A stretch of DNA of 64,000 nt, from the NCBI RefSeq assembly GCF_039555335.1, contig NC_092637.1:2500001-2564000 (forward strand). Direction: 5' to 3'. Source of the DNA: Amphiura filiformis. Taxonomy: Eukaryota > Echinodermata > Ophiuroidea > Amphilepidida > Amphiuridae. Below are positions 34,153 through 44,800 of this stretch, in pieces. Position numbers and translations under genes: made by a program. A model generated the notes under the pieces. The model was given only the letters and a program-made list of their open reading frames with translations. It was not told the DNA's origin and made no database searches. Numbering within the stretch: position 1 is the stretch's first letter; the number at the start of each line of letters is the position of its first letter.

Positions 34153-34725
34153 GCATCTTTAACAATTATAATTGCAAACCTCACACACGTGCGAAGAAGA
34201 AAACAATAGGTGTAAAAGAAAACATTTCTTTTTGGTTCCAAAAGGCATTAAGTCCAATGGCAGCCATTTTTTTTTGCATTGGAGAATTTTATGGGACAAA
34301 ATTATATTGAAGATAGTTATAGAATAAGCTAGAGTTACAAACATATCCATTACAATTGTTAAATGTTATTTAAACTTTAAAAATGCAAAAATATACCAGC
34401 AAAATGTGACACAAGGCAGCTGTTGGAATGTCTTTTGGAAACAAACTCTTCATTAATGCTGCATCAGAAGAATGAGACTTTCCTATGCATCAAAACTGGC
34501 GGGTAACAATCATTTTGATACAGTCGATTAAAGTCCTAGTACCAGCAAAGGGCTTTTCAGTCCCAAACATTATAAATTGATATTAAACACAAATTTATGA
34601 ATATAAAAACTATATATAATGTTTTGCCGATTTCCTTTTAAAAAAAATAATTAGGCTAATCGTCCAGCAAGTATTATTTTTCACAAGGTCCTATGCACAC
34701 GCTTGACGTCGCGCGAGTATTCATT

Positions 34726-34772
34726 TATGTACGCGAGGGTAAACACTTTAAGTGTTTACCCTCGCGTACATA
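34726..34772. repeat. 47-bp near-perfect palindrome
   Basis: Two 23-base arms reading TATGTACGCGAGGG... and its exact inverse, separated by one T at 34749. Sits about 0.5 kb from the probable gene B 5' exon. Further CG-rich repeats ('gcgtatacgcgaacgcgagcg') follow at 34850-34900. Confidence 0.9.
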
Positions 34773-35250
34773 TGTTTCAACAACTCTTCCTATACCTTTG
34801 TACAGGAGCCAACCGTTGTTAAACCGTGATGAACCCACACTTTTACTGTAGCGTATACGCGAACGCGAGCGAGACTACGCGTTACGCGAGAGCGCGTAAA
34901 ATTCGTCATGCCTGGAACCTTTGTGCGTGTGCCAGCTTACAAGTTGAATTCAGTATTTTTCAGGTAGCGGCTAAACATTGCCGTTTTATTCTGTAGTTTT
35001 ATTGCTGATAGCAAAAGAGAAATCATCGAAGTTTTTGTAAGGTTGAGTGGCAATGATTAACTGACATTCCTCGTAAAATAATCGTGAATTATACGATATT
35101 TAGCTTCTTTTCGTTGTAAAGCTGCCGTCGCGAAGTAAACCACGCAGACGACGCGTCCGCATCGTTGTTAAACGGTGATGAACAACGGTGAAACATGATT
35201 GAATCCCTAAATACATGTATACGAGTTTAGTTGTTAGACAAAATCCTTAC

Positions 35251-35398
35251 CTTAATTTGTTCCTTCAGTAAAATTCGAGTACGTCCAACCGTTGTTTCGA
35301 ATACGTTGACAATGATCAATATAATATGCTTGGCTTAAAATAACGCAGTAAAATAGACGGGAAAACCCCTGACATATCATGCGTGAAGGTTAATACTT
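35251..35398 (-). other. Probable 5' non-coding exon of gene B
   Basis: Minus-strand counterpart of 15051-15180: shared 'AAGTATTA' start, a 'TGTCAGGGG.TTT' block, 'GAAACAACGGTTGG' and a donor at the same point (ATTAAG|GTAAGG). It lies 9.1 kb upstream of the gene B exon that opens with an acceptor. Its ATG starts a ~40-codon upstream frame that ends at TAA next to the donor. Position, strand and donor together point to a duplicated 5' UTR exon. A dispersed repeat is the main alternative. Confidence 0.5.
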
Positions 35399-35689
35399 TA
35401 GAGGTAGAAGGTTCTTTGTATCTATTTTATGGTTACCTGATTCACCAAAAAGTTCACCGAATTGAACTGCTACAAACCCTTAGCATTGGTATTGTAATGT
35501 TATTGTGAATAGTATTTCTATTAACCACTTCCAGATTGAACTTGACTGCTGCAATATCCCTAAATGTTTTAACGAGGCAATCAAATTCAATGCAATTGTT
35601 AACTGATACGAAACCTAACCATGCTAACAGAACAGTCCAGCCAACAGTTTACAGGTTATAAACTTGTTATGGTTTGGGTCAAAACGTTT

Positions 35690-35955
35690 TAATAACATTT
35701 AAATGTCGGGTTATATAGAAGTCGTGAAAATATTTTCAAAACGTGTTAAAAACTACAACAACTTATTAAGACTGTTAAGACAGATAAGACTGTTGTCAAA
35801 ATGTTATATGAAAATATTTTTTTAGAAAACAATTTTACTATATATTTTATCAACACTTACATAACGTTATATTAGAATGTTTTGTCGCAAAATGTCGTTT
35901 TTGAATGTTATTAAAACGTTTTATACCATTTAAATAACCCTACAATTTTGTGAAA
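35690..35955. mobile_element. Element family M9 copy
   Basis: 'aacgttttaataacatttaaatgtcgggttatata' and inverted 'aatgttattaaaacgttttataccatttaaataaccctaca'. Confidence 0.65.
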
Positions 35956-36027
35956 CGTTTTATTTTTGTTGGAAAGCATGACAAAATACACATGAATATT
36001 GTACATTAACATGGGCGAAAATGTTGG

Positions 36028-36347
36028 TACTCTCTAAATTCCAAAGAGTGAAAAAGTCAATCCTCCTCGGAGTGACTGTTCGGGTCAATCGAAAAGATTG
36101 ACATTTCAATCTACCAAGAGTGGAAATCACATATTTTCCTCCATACGAGTAAACGTTTCACTCTGCAAAGAATGAAATTTCAATCTTTTTAGAGTGAAAT
36201 TTTCTGAAAAGAGTGAAAATGGTACTCGTATGGAGAAAAATATGTGATTTTCACTCTTGGTAGATAGCGTGTCCCATCTTTTCGATTGACCCGAAGAGTA
36301 ATTCTGGGGAGGATTTACTTTTTCACTCCTTAGAATTTAGAGAGTAT
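36028..36347. mobile_element. Full-length hairpin MITE, ~320 bp
   Basis: The arms pair along nearly the whole length: 'tactctctaaatt' / 'aatttagagagta', 'gggtcaatcgaaaagattgac' / 'catcttttcgattgaccc', 'gtggaaatcacatattttcctccatacgagta' / 'tactcgtatggagaaaaatatgtgattttcac'. Loop near 36190. Confidence 0.9.
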
Positions 36348-36429
36348 CGCGTGTCCCATATTTTCATCACGTTGAGAGATTTTTTTTTCTTTTCTATATT
36401 ATTATTTATATCACCCTCCGAGAGTAGTC

Positions 36430-36530
36430 ATTTTAGTCACTTACCGGACTTCTTGAAAGCTTTTGATATGGTTGATCACGCTCTTATTGAGAAGTTATTC
36501 TTTACACTTAGTATAATGGTTGTGATTTCA
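36430..36530 (+). pseudogene. Fragment of LINE reverse transcriptase, motif A
   Basis: Plus-strand frame reads 'DFLKAFDMVDHALIEKLFF', close to the RT motif A consensus DFSKAFDxVDHxxLxxKL. Only this ~30-codon piece is recognisable. Confidence 0.6.
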
Positions 36531-36803
36531 TCATGATCGTGAGCATATTTTCAGTCACTTTCTGCACATGCATGACATGGTGCAACTCTACACAGCAATA
36601 TCCCAAGCCAATCTAACAAGTTTCTAATCCTATCTCTTCTGATAATAGACTGTGTCTATTTTGCAAATTTGTGCTTATTTAAGCGTCACTCGGCAAGGTT
36701 GCGTAAACATGGTAAAGGCTGGCAACCAACTTATTTTCCGAAAACAAAATTATACTTACACGCTACGTAAATTTGGTACACTCACTGGACCAAAATGAAG
36801 GTT

Positions 36804-37175
36804 TTAAGGTTATTAATTATTTTAAACTGTTGTGATTTGGTAGTTCACAGCATCTTACGAATGGTAGTGAGCTTTGGCAAAAATTGCATTGCTCAATTCA
36901 TAGCGAGCGTGTAGAAGAATTAAAATATCACAGATATACTTTTATAGGTGCTGCGGTTCTTGAGTTACGTTGTGAAGAGGGCTGAAACAACAACAATTTT
37001 GTAAAACGTACATACCTAATTAACAACAATAAATTAAGCAAGTTTTCAGAGTATACGATTTGTAGAATGAACTTTTGCAAAACATAAAGGTGTTAATTTT
37101 TAATAATATATTGATCGAAATAATGAAAATCGATTTTTAGGTTGCTTCGACCAACAATACCTCGTCTACCCTTAA
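36804..37175 (+). mobile_element. TTAA-flanked element, family M6 copy 2
   Basis: Starts TTAAGG and ends CCCTTAA; matches 54468-54840 in the same orientation and 15697-16068 inverted. Confidence 0.8.
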
Positions 37176-37179
37176 AAGT

Positions 37180-38539
37180 CAAAACCCCGATTGATCCTTA
37201 CAATATTTTTCTAGGACTTATGGTCAGGTCTTACGTTTACTTTAATTTAGCCTGCCTTTGATTTTAACTATCAACCAGGGCTAAAAAGCCGTTTAAAATT
37301 AATTGAACTTCAATGCTTCCCAAATATTATGGTTGCCAAAAAAAAAATCGGTATATTAAAGACCACTTTATTTTCAACATGATACCTTCTTTGTAGAGAA
37401 AACTAGTGGTGCTGCTGGCGTTACAGGTGGATATTTGTGTCAAAGATGCAAATCACAACCTTTGTTATACGGCGGATCGTCTCACATTTAATGGACGATC
37501 TGTGCGTATGAACCGCGCGTAAGAATTACTAGTAAGTCAAATTTTCTCACTGTCGCATTATTATAACGATTCCAAACAAAATGGGCTATATTAATAGGCT
37601 TTCTATAACATATTGTAAAACGTAAACTGTTTGAAAACCCCATCTGCTATTAATATTTCTGTTACTCGCCTGCAAGAAAAGAGATAAATATTTAAGCTAA
37701 TTGTAATAAATTATTGTTTTGTATTATTGGGCCGGTTACCTATATGGTATATAAAATTATCTTTTGGGGAACGAAATTGATAACTTCTCATGCGTAAATC
37801 TCTTTGTATTGTATTTTAGGTTTAAGTTGTTCCATTGTTCTGAAAAAAAAATATGGTATTTTGTATGTCAATTGTTGAGTTTTCTTGTTTCTTGCGTTTT
37901 ATCAGAGTGTATTTTCATTCATTTATTCATTTAGATTTAGCGCCGACATTCTCACACTGTCAAAGATACTGATCGAAGAATGAGTAATAGCTTTTCGTAA
38001 CTGTTTTTAGATTGATATTGATATAGTTGCGAGGCAAAAAGAAAGTTTAAAAAACATTATCAGTAAGACCAATTTTGTACACTTTTCGGGACTAATGCAT
38101 AAAGAAAATATTTTGAAACACTTTTAAGTGTCTCAAAATAGAAAAATAGATATCCTATTCAGCATCTGTTAGCTACTGTGTAATCTCCAATAGATGTCCA
38201 ACACAGGTTGTTCGGAAGTCATTCTCCGATAGTCACTTCTACATTTCTACCTTTTAAATCTTCGTATTCTTCTAATTATTCTTTCCCCTCCTCCTCTTTT
38301 TAGTAATAATAATATCTTAATATTTTAACATTACTCCGGTTTGAATACGACGTTTACGAGATTACATAAGTCGCAATACCGCCAATATGTTACCTTGACA
38401 ACGCCACCGGAAATGACGTACTACCATCTTAAGCACGATGAGATTACGAGTCACATTGACGACAAATTATTATAATCAGTGCGAGCGCATCGTCGTAGTA
38501 ATGCTAGACATGTATACACAATCAAAATGGCGATATTAG
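37180..38539. other. Intergenic between genes B and C, nothing recognised
   Basis: No exon or repeat partner found. It would hold the divergent promoters if the proposed 5' exons of genes B and C are right. Confidence 0.35.
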
Positions 38540-38632
38540 CAGATTCATCAACGTGAAAATGCAAGAATTGCAGCATTCTGCTCCATTATTATTAACACTT
38601 AAGAATCATCTCGTGTACTGATTCAAATCAAG
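38540..38632 (+). other. Possible 5' non-coding exon of gene C
   Basis: A strong donor (CAAG|GTACGT) follows 38632 downstream of a relatively CpG-rich stretch (38450-38530). The first coding exon of gene C opens with an acceptor at 41619, so an upstream exon is needed. No other strong candidate was noticed. The 5' limit is arbitrary. Confidence 0.3.
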
Positions 38633-38639
38633 GTACGTA

Positions 38640-39379
38640 TTTAGCAGCTTCTATTTGCTTATCATTAAGTGACATTTTATATGGCTGTGATGCTTTTGCT
38701 TTTGTATATTTGTTTTGCGTTTATTAAAGCCATAATGTACGTTCTTATAATATGATATTGGTTAATTTATTTATAAACCTAATTTTTTGGCATAGTTGTA
38801 ATGTTTACATAATTATTAAATGGAATCAGCGAAATTTGTTGTGTTTGTAAGTCAACAGAGCAAATTTCGAGAGAAAGTCATAAATCATAACTACATGAAA
38901 CGGCCAGAATAACCAGTAGGGTTTTTTTTTCACTCTGTCTTGTTATTTCAACTCAAAATTGGCAGAAACCCTTCCCGACAATTATTACTAGAATTATTTT
39001 AGTATTTTGAGTATAGAAATCGTGCATCAAGGCTTTAACAACGCAACGGTATAAGTATTCTATAATTGTCTAAATATATTATTATTGATAACGCAACGGT
39101 ATACGTATCTATTGTCCAAACGGTATAAGTATCTATTGTCTAAATTTTTTTTCATATGAACAACACATGTTATTAATTTTATTTGCCTTGCTATTATATC
39201 TATATTTTTTAAAGCAAAATGTGAAAAAGACAAAATTAAATGAGCATTCTGCATTCTGTAATTTATTATATTTCTTTCTGGAATTTTGCTTTATCTATAC
39301 CTCTCTCATTACAATAGAATCAATAGAATGCATGTATGTCATTCACGTGGTATGTAAGTTTGAGATTAAGATTAAATGG
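38640..39379. other. Gene C 5' intron, nothing recognised
   Basis: Contains a near-repeat of 'acgcaacggtat..gtat' around 39042-39130. The small open frames (39060-39448) have no domain. Confidence 0.35.
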
Positions 39380-39530
39380 GATATTCCAGTTGAAATCCAT
39401 ACACCCCCTAACAGGGGTGTATATTTCAAAATGGAGCCACCCATTTAGGGAACCCTAATGAAATTCACACTCCCTGTGTGGAAGATTAAGGTCATGTCTT
39501 CTATAGGGAGTGTATGGATGTCTAATCATT
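39380..39530. mobile_element. MITE family M1 copy 2
   Basis: 'attccagttgaaatccatacaccccc' with inverted 'gggagtgtatggatg'. Shares 'ggagccac.catttaggg' and 'ccctgtgtggaagattaaggtcat' with the copies at 505 and 58736. Confidence 0.75.
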
Positions 39531-39539
39531 TAACTTCAT

Positions 39540-40219
39540 CATTTCATACCCAAAAAAGATATCTTACCCATCCCAGAATCCTTTGCAACATGATACATCC
39601 CCTCATTTCATCAAATGACACTCCTATTACCTAGTACAGGTTCCTCTTAATTTCATTTTGAGAAGTCTAGTTAAACATGGGTTTATAGTCAAGGAATAAA
39701 CCATTATGCAGTTACTGTCCGTTTTTTCCTATTCAGTGCACACACAGCGCTCCAATTGATGATTGAACTTTAGCTCACTCACTATACTGTAGGTATAAGC
39801 AATAGACTAGTTAGTGAGCTGGAGGGAAACCCCTTCACCCAGTAATAGCCATAGAGGCCCACATGTGAATTATAATGTTCATCCTTAACATACTACAATT
39901 TGAAGTAAAAAATGTCACGGGAAAGCTGTTGTCGAGCTTTTTTCCGAAGAGAGTCTTCAAAATTTCATAACAGTCGGACGTGTAATTTTAATGGCAAATT
40001 GTGCTCAACAGCTGACGCGAGATAGCTCCAGCTTCGAGCGAGCACCATCGTGTGATCGGTTTGATCAATTTTTGCCATAGAAGCTGTAAAAAACTTTAAT
40101 TCATTCCCTCTATGGTCATCTAAAAATGATTAAAATGCGATTTTGGAACGATTGTTGTCGAGCCCTCCCAAATATTGAATTGAGTTCTGACTGCCCGATA
40201 GGGAGCTAAAAAATGGAAA
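39540..40219. other. Gene C 5' intron, nothing recognised
   Basis: No coding signal. 'ttgtcgagc' occurs twice (39930, 40157) in sequence of unknown origin. Confidence 0.35.
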
Positions 40220-40640
40220 AAATGTTTCCAAACCGTGTTAAGTCTAAATCGACATGTTTCTCATTTACTTGTGTGATACGATCACAATAAATGTGACAAT
40301 TTTGACATGAGTTGTACCATCAACATGGCTGGATAACAATATGCAGACTTTTGTTCTCATTTCGGAAACAAAGGCCACGCTCAGTATTGTAAATGTGCGT
40401 TTGCTTTATAATGGTGCATCCAACTGAAATTATAATACCTATTTCATCACAGCACATTGCGATATCGCACAGGTAAATCAGACACATATGTTTATGGATT
40501 TAACCAGGGATATGAGACACATCCATGATTTAACATAGTTGAGCTGTTTTGAATGAGGTTTATCTTGGTGTAATGGGGTTTAAGTCCTGCAACGGTCGTG
40601 GTGAATTCTGCTGTAGACATGACTGCATAATGCTCAATTT
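40220..40640. repeat. Dispersed repeat, inverted relative to 45445-45790
   Basis: Shares in inverse orientation 'ccgtgttaagtct', 'gtgaattctgctgtagacatgactgc' and 'ttaacatagttgagctgtttt' with 45445-45790. The 61-codon frame at 40549 is part of it. Confidence 0.75.
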
Positions 40641-41009
40641 GCCAGATCTGGATTGGCCCGCAACATCATGGCTGAGGTGTGAGTACCTCGGGCAAGATGT
40701 GGATAATATGCTCTGTTTACTGAGGTACAATTAATTGTCACTCACTATCGACTCATGTTGGACTGGATTGCAAATCAGTACAGAAAATTGAAATGGAAGC
40801 AATGCATTGTGGAAATGTAAGATATCTTGTCTGGGTGACACATACGAAAGGTCTTTGTAAGGTACAAGAGGTAATAATTTATTTAAACTATAGGGATAAT
40901 TATGTCACATGGTAAGATAATTACGTGCTGAATTAGTTATGGTGCAATAAGAAGGGAAATATAACCTTATTGAATAAATGAGCATCTGTCATATTATACT
41001 TGTTGACGG

Positions 41010-41010
41010 T

Positions 41011-41061
<51 letters not shown>

Positions 41062-41063
41062 TT
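41010..41063. repeat. (TTTA)n microsatellite
   Basis: About 13 TTTA units. It could be the tail of a LINE-derived minus-strand sequence at 41064-41330, but no RT motif is seen there. Confidence 0.9.
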
Positions 41064-41619
41064 AACTAATAACATAGTTGGAATGACGTGGTACTGATAG
41101 GCAGCAAAAATGGTAAATCTAGATGACTGATTTAAATATTTTGTTAAGGTAGAGGTTAATGACTGTTCCTCAGTTGTGTGAGAGTATTGTGAAAATCTAA
41201 ACATTTTGCTTTTAGAACCGAGGAATTTCCTAAGGGCGCAGCCCTGAAGGATATTCAGCGGTCGAAGCAAAATGTTTAGATTTTTCACAAAACTCAAAAA
41301 TAACTCATGCAAAGTCATTAACTTCATTCATAATAATTGTCACTTTTCAATTTGTTGTATTCCATCTGTATAATATTATCATATCTAAAAAAATACAACC
41401 CTTGTTGTTTGTTGTTGTTTATTAGTAACTGCGCATAACGTTCACATCTTGGCAAATAAATAAGGTTTGATTGGATCTTGTCATACTTGTGCATCGCGTA
41501 TAATCACGAGGTTATGAACTTATTACTATTCGTCCAATTTTGTTTTTACTGTTCATCTTCATTTCTTTCAATCGTACTTATGTTAATCTGATATTACTTT
41601 TCTATTCGTTTGTAATTAG

Positions 41620-41802
41620 AAACATAACATGTCGACAACAGTAGTCCAGCACCAACCCTACCCAGTCGGGCCGCAACAACCGGCCGTTATTCAATTACAG
41701 ACAGTCCATACGTGTAATCATACAACAACTTCATCAACAAGTAACGGTCGAGTAACGGACTCATATAATAAGAAAGCCGCTGTTACAACTGGAAAGCTTC
41801 AG
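41620..41802 (+). CDS. Gene C coding exon 1 (N-terminal cytoplasmic tail)
   Basis: Acceptor 'ttcgtttgtaattag' ends at 41619; nine UTR bases then ATG at 41629. 58 codons, donor CAG|GTAAAA. Ends 'GKLQ', leading into TM1. Confidence 0.8.
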
Positions 41803-44800
41803 GTAAAAAGACATTAAAGCCATATTAAAACATTTGCTGAGGAAGACGCCCTCACTGAATTTTTTTAAATTCCTTTTTTACACGATTAAATTGTACTTTA
41901 TTAAACCAATATACCCTGCAAAAATCAAGACTCTAGGTGCTGTAGTTTTGTCAAAATCCGAGATTTTGAATAAGATTTATTATTACGATGGAATTATTAG
42001 TCGAACGCATGATACACGATGTTCATAACACACAGTACGTACACGGCGTGCAGGACGGTGATATACACAACAAAGGTTCGTACCTGGGTCGTACCACAAC
42101 ATGACCGAAGGAGTGGTACTTATTGGCGACACTGTGCGCTGCTAGTAAATTCCTATTTTCTTTACTTTGCCGGCTCAAAAATAAAAGGGGATATATCTGA
42201 CAGTAAAAGCTAACATTTTATGGCAAAAAAATGCTAATCTATTTTGCTTGAAAATGTTATAATATGGCTTTAATATAAACGGAATTTATATAGCGCCTTA
42301 GCATAAGTATGAACAAAGCCCTTTACAATGATCTTAAAAGTACAACTTACACTACATCTTAGGCTACAGTAAAATGTACAACTTATTAAAAAAAAAAAAA
42401 ACTTAGTTTGGAAACAAATAGGTTTTCAGATTAGATTTAAAAGTGGCCAGACTATGTGAAGTACGAAGTTTTACAGGTTATTTGTTCCAGAGAGCTGGCA
42501 CAGAATTGCAGATGGCATTATTCCCATATGTTGTGTGAGTTCTTTTACATTCAAGCAGACTGCCATCAGCATGTGATCGTAGGAATATACCATCAGAAAA
42601 TGTGTGAGAATTTAGGAGATTTTGTATGTACGGTGGTGTTGTTTCATGTCTACTTTTATAAGCAAATGTGAGTAGTTTGTAGGTAATACGCTCATTTACT
42701 GGAAGCCAGTGAAGCTTTCAGCAGAGGAGTGGTGTGTTCCATACGGTTTGCCTTGAAAACAAGTCTGGCAGCTCTGTTTTGTATCTTTTGTAGTTTCTGT
42801 GTGTTTTTTACAGTTGTTCCATATAATAAAGAGTTACAATAATCAATTCGAGAAATAACAAGTGAGCGGACAGCATGGTTGCAAGTATCTTTATCAATAT
42901 AACAGCGAATGCGTCCTATATTACGAAGATGATAATTTAAAGAGCGATTAACAAGATTTGTTTGTAATACATAAAGCCTCATATTTAAGATGTTTAAAGT
43001 TTTTTAACATGCTCGTACAAACAACTTAAAACTTAATTCATATCGATGCTTTTCAATACCGAAGCAGGAAAACAATACACAATAACCCAAATACTATTAT
43101 GACTATTACCTCTTCGAAACCAGCACTTAAGCACACAAAAAAAAGCAATAAAATATACAATTACTAACGACCAAAAAAATCTCATATTACTGTTTTGGAA
43201 ATTGTGGCCATTTTTATGAAATTCAAAATTCTGCACCACATTTATACCGCTTAGCTTTATGTCTTTACATTTCTTATCTACTCGTACTCTAGTCGACTAT
43301 TCAGAAAACAGAAGCGGGTAAGTGCAATGGCGATCCTGTGAACATTTGGTAATTTGCACACAGTATACTGTACTCATCTACACATGGCAGCTAAACATGG
43401 CAGCTATTGTACTTACCCGATTCTGGCACTGAGCAGTCTAAGATTGAGTCGATATTGGTGTTATTGGGAGGTTTTACCACTACATGTCTTTACATTATAT
43501 TTTACTCTAGATACGTTGTGGGACGGTACTGGTGGTTTTGGGAATAAACCGCTTAGCTTATGTCTTTACATTTCTTATATACTCATTTACACAAAGTAAA
43601 TCGGTCTTAGGAATTACCGCTTAGCTTAGATTATGTCTTTACATTTCTTTTTCTCTAGATATGGCAACTTTTACCGTTTGTCTTATGTCTCTTCGTTTCT
43701 TTTTACTGCAGATATGTTGTGGAGCGTTATTGGTGGTATTGGGAATAGTAGCCCTTAGTACGGGAAGTTATTATCGCTTGGCCTGGAATATCTGGGGTGG
43801 TATTTGCGTGAGTATTCAATCTATTGTGTCGTAGCGGTGCATAGTGTCAACACCCTATTTTTTTTTTTTCATACGGCTCCATACTCCTTTGGTGAAATCA
43901 ATATTCTATTATTGACATAGATAAAGAAAGTTTACATATGCATTGTGATATGTGTGATCGAATATTCTATACAAGCACCTGGAACTTAGGTGAATGGGCT
44001 AAATGTGTTCCTTTATATAATTGTAATTCTCAAAATTAAATATATCACAATTTTAACTTACGATTTAAAAATTGTTACGCATAAAATGCAGTAAAATGTA
44101 TCCAGAGCAAACAGCAATGACCGCTAATTAGTGTATTTAATTTCAAGTTAGTGTATTAAAAAACAAAACCTGGGTTTTACCTGGGATACTAGAGCATGCG
44201 CAAATCGTAATAATGTGTAGAATAGAACTTGGTTGTATCTCATATGATAGTTGTACTATGCTTAGCCTGAGTCGCTCGGCCTATCTCGAACAAAATCGCC
44301 ATGCGTAGCTATTGAAATACGAGAGGATTCGCCGTACTATCACGGCAATTTTTGACACGAAGATATAGGGATGATGACGCTGTGCGGTGTTAAACACTAA
44401 AAGGTAAACGAAAAAAAAAATAGCGCCTGAAGGGGACTCGATCTTTTGCGCGTAATTATAGAGGGCCAGGGGATTCACTCTATCATTTAAAAAAATATTT
44501 GAAGAAGTTAAAGAGCCCTAAGAATACAAAACTGTAGTGTAATTCACGCCAGACACAATTTCTTTATATGACAAAACTTAATTTTTGTAATCGATCAAAA
44601 CCAAATGTTTTATATCAATTTTAAATTTAGCCTGAATCGGTAAATATGGTACCTCTCGCCCTTTTTTAGGTCAAGGCTGTTTTTACCATTATGCAGCGAA
44701 CCATTGTTGAAGCTATTTCTCATATATGTACAAAACATACTAGGAAAATAATGAGGCCATATACTGTTAAAATCTCTTTTGTTGATTTCGAATGATAATG

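Noticed and set aside
41064-41330. LINE-derived coding on the minus strand next to (TTTA)n
   Set aside because: The 90-codon frame has no RT motif; only the tail-like microsatellite suggests it.
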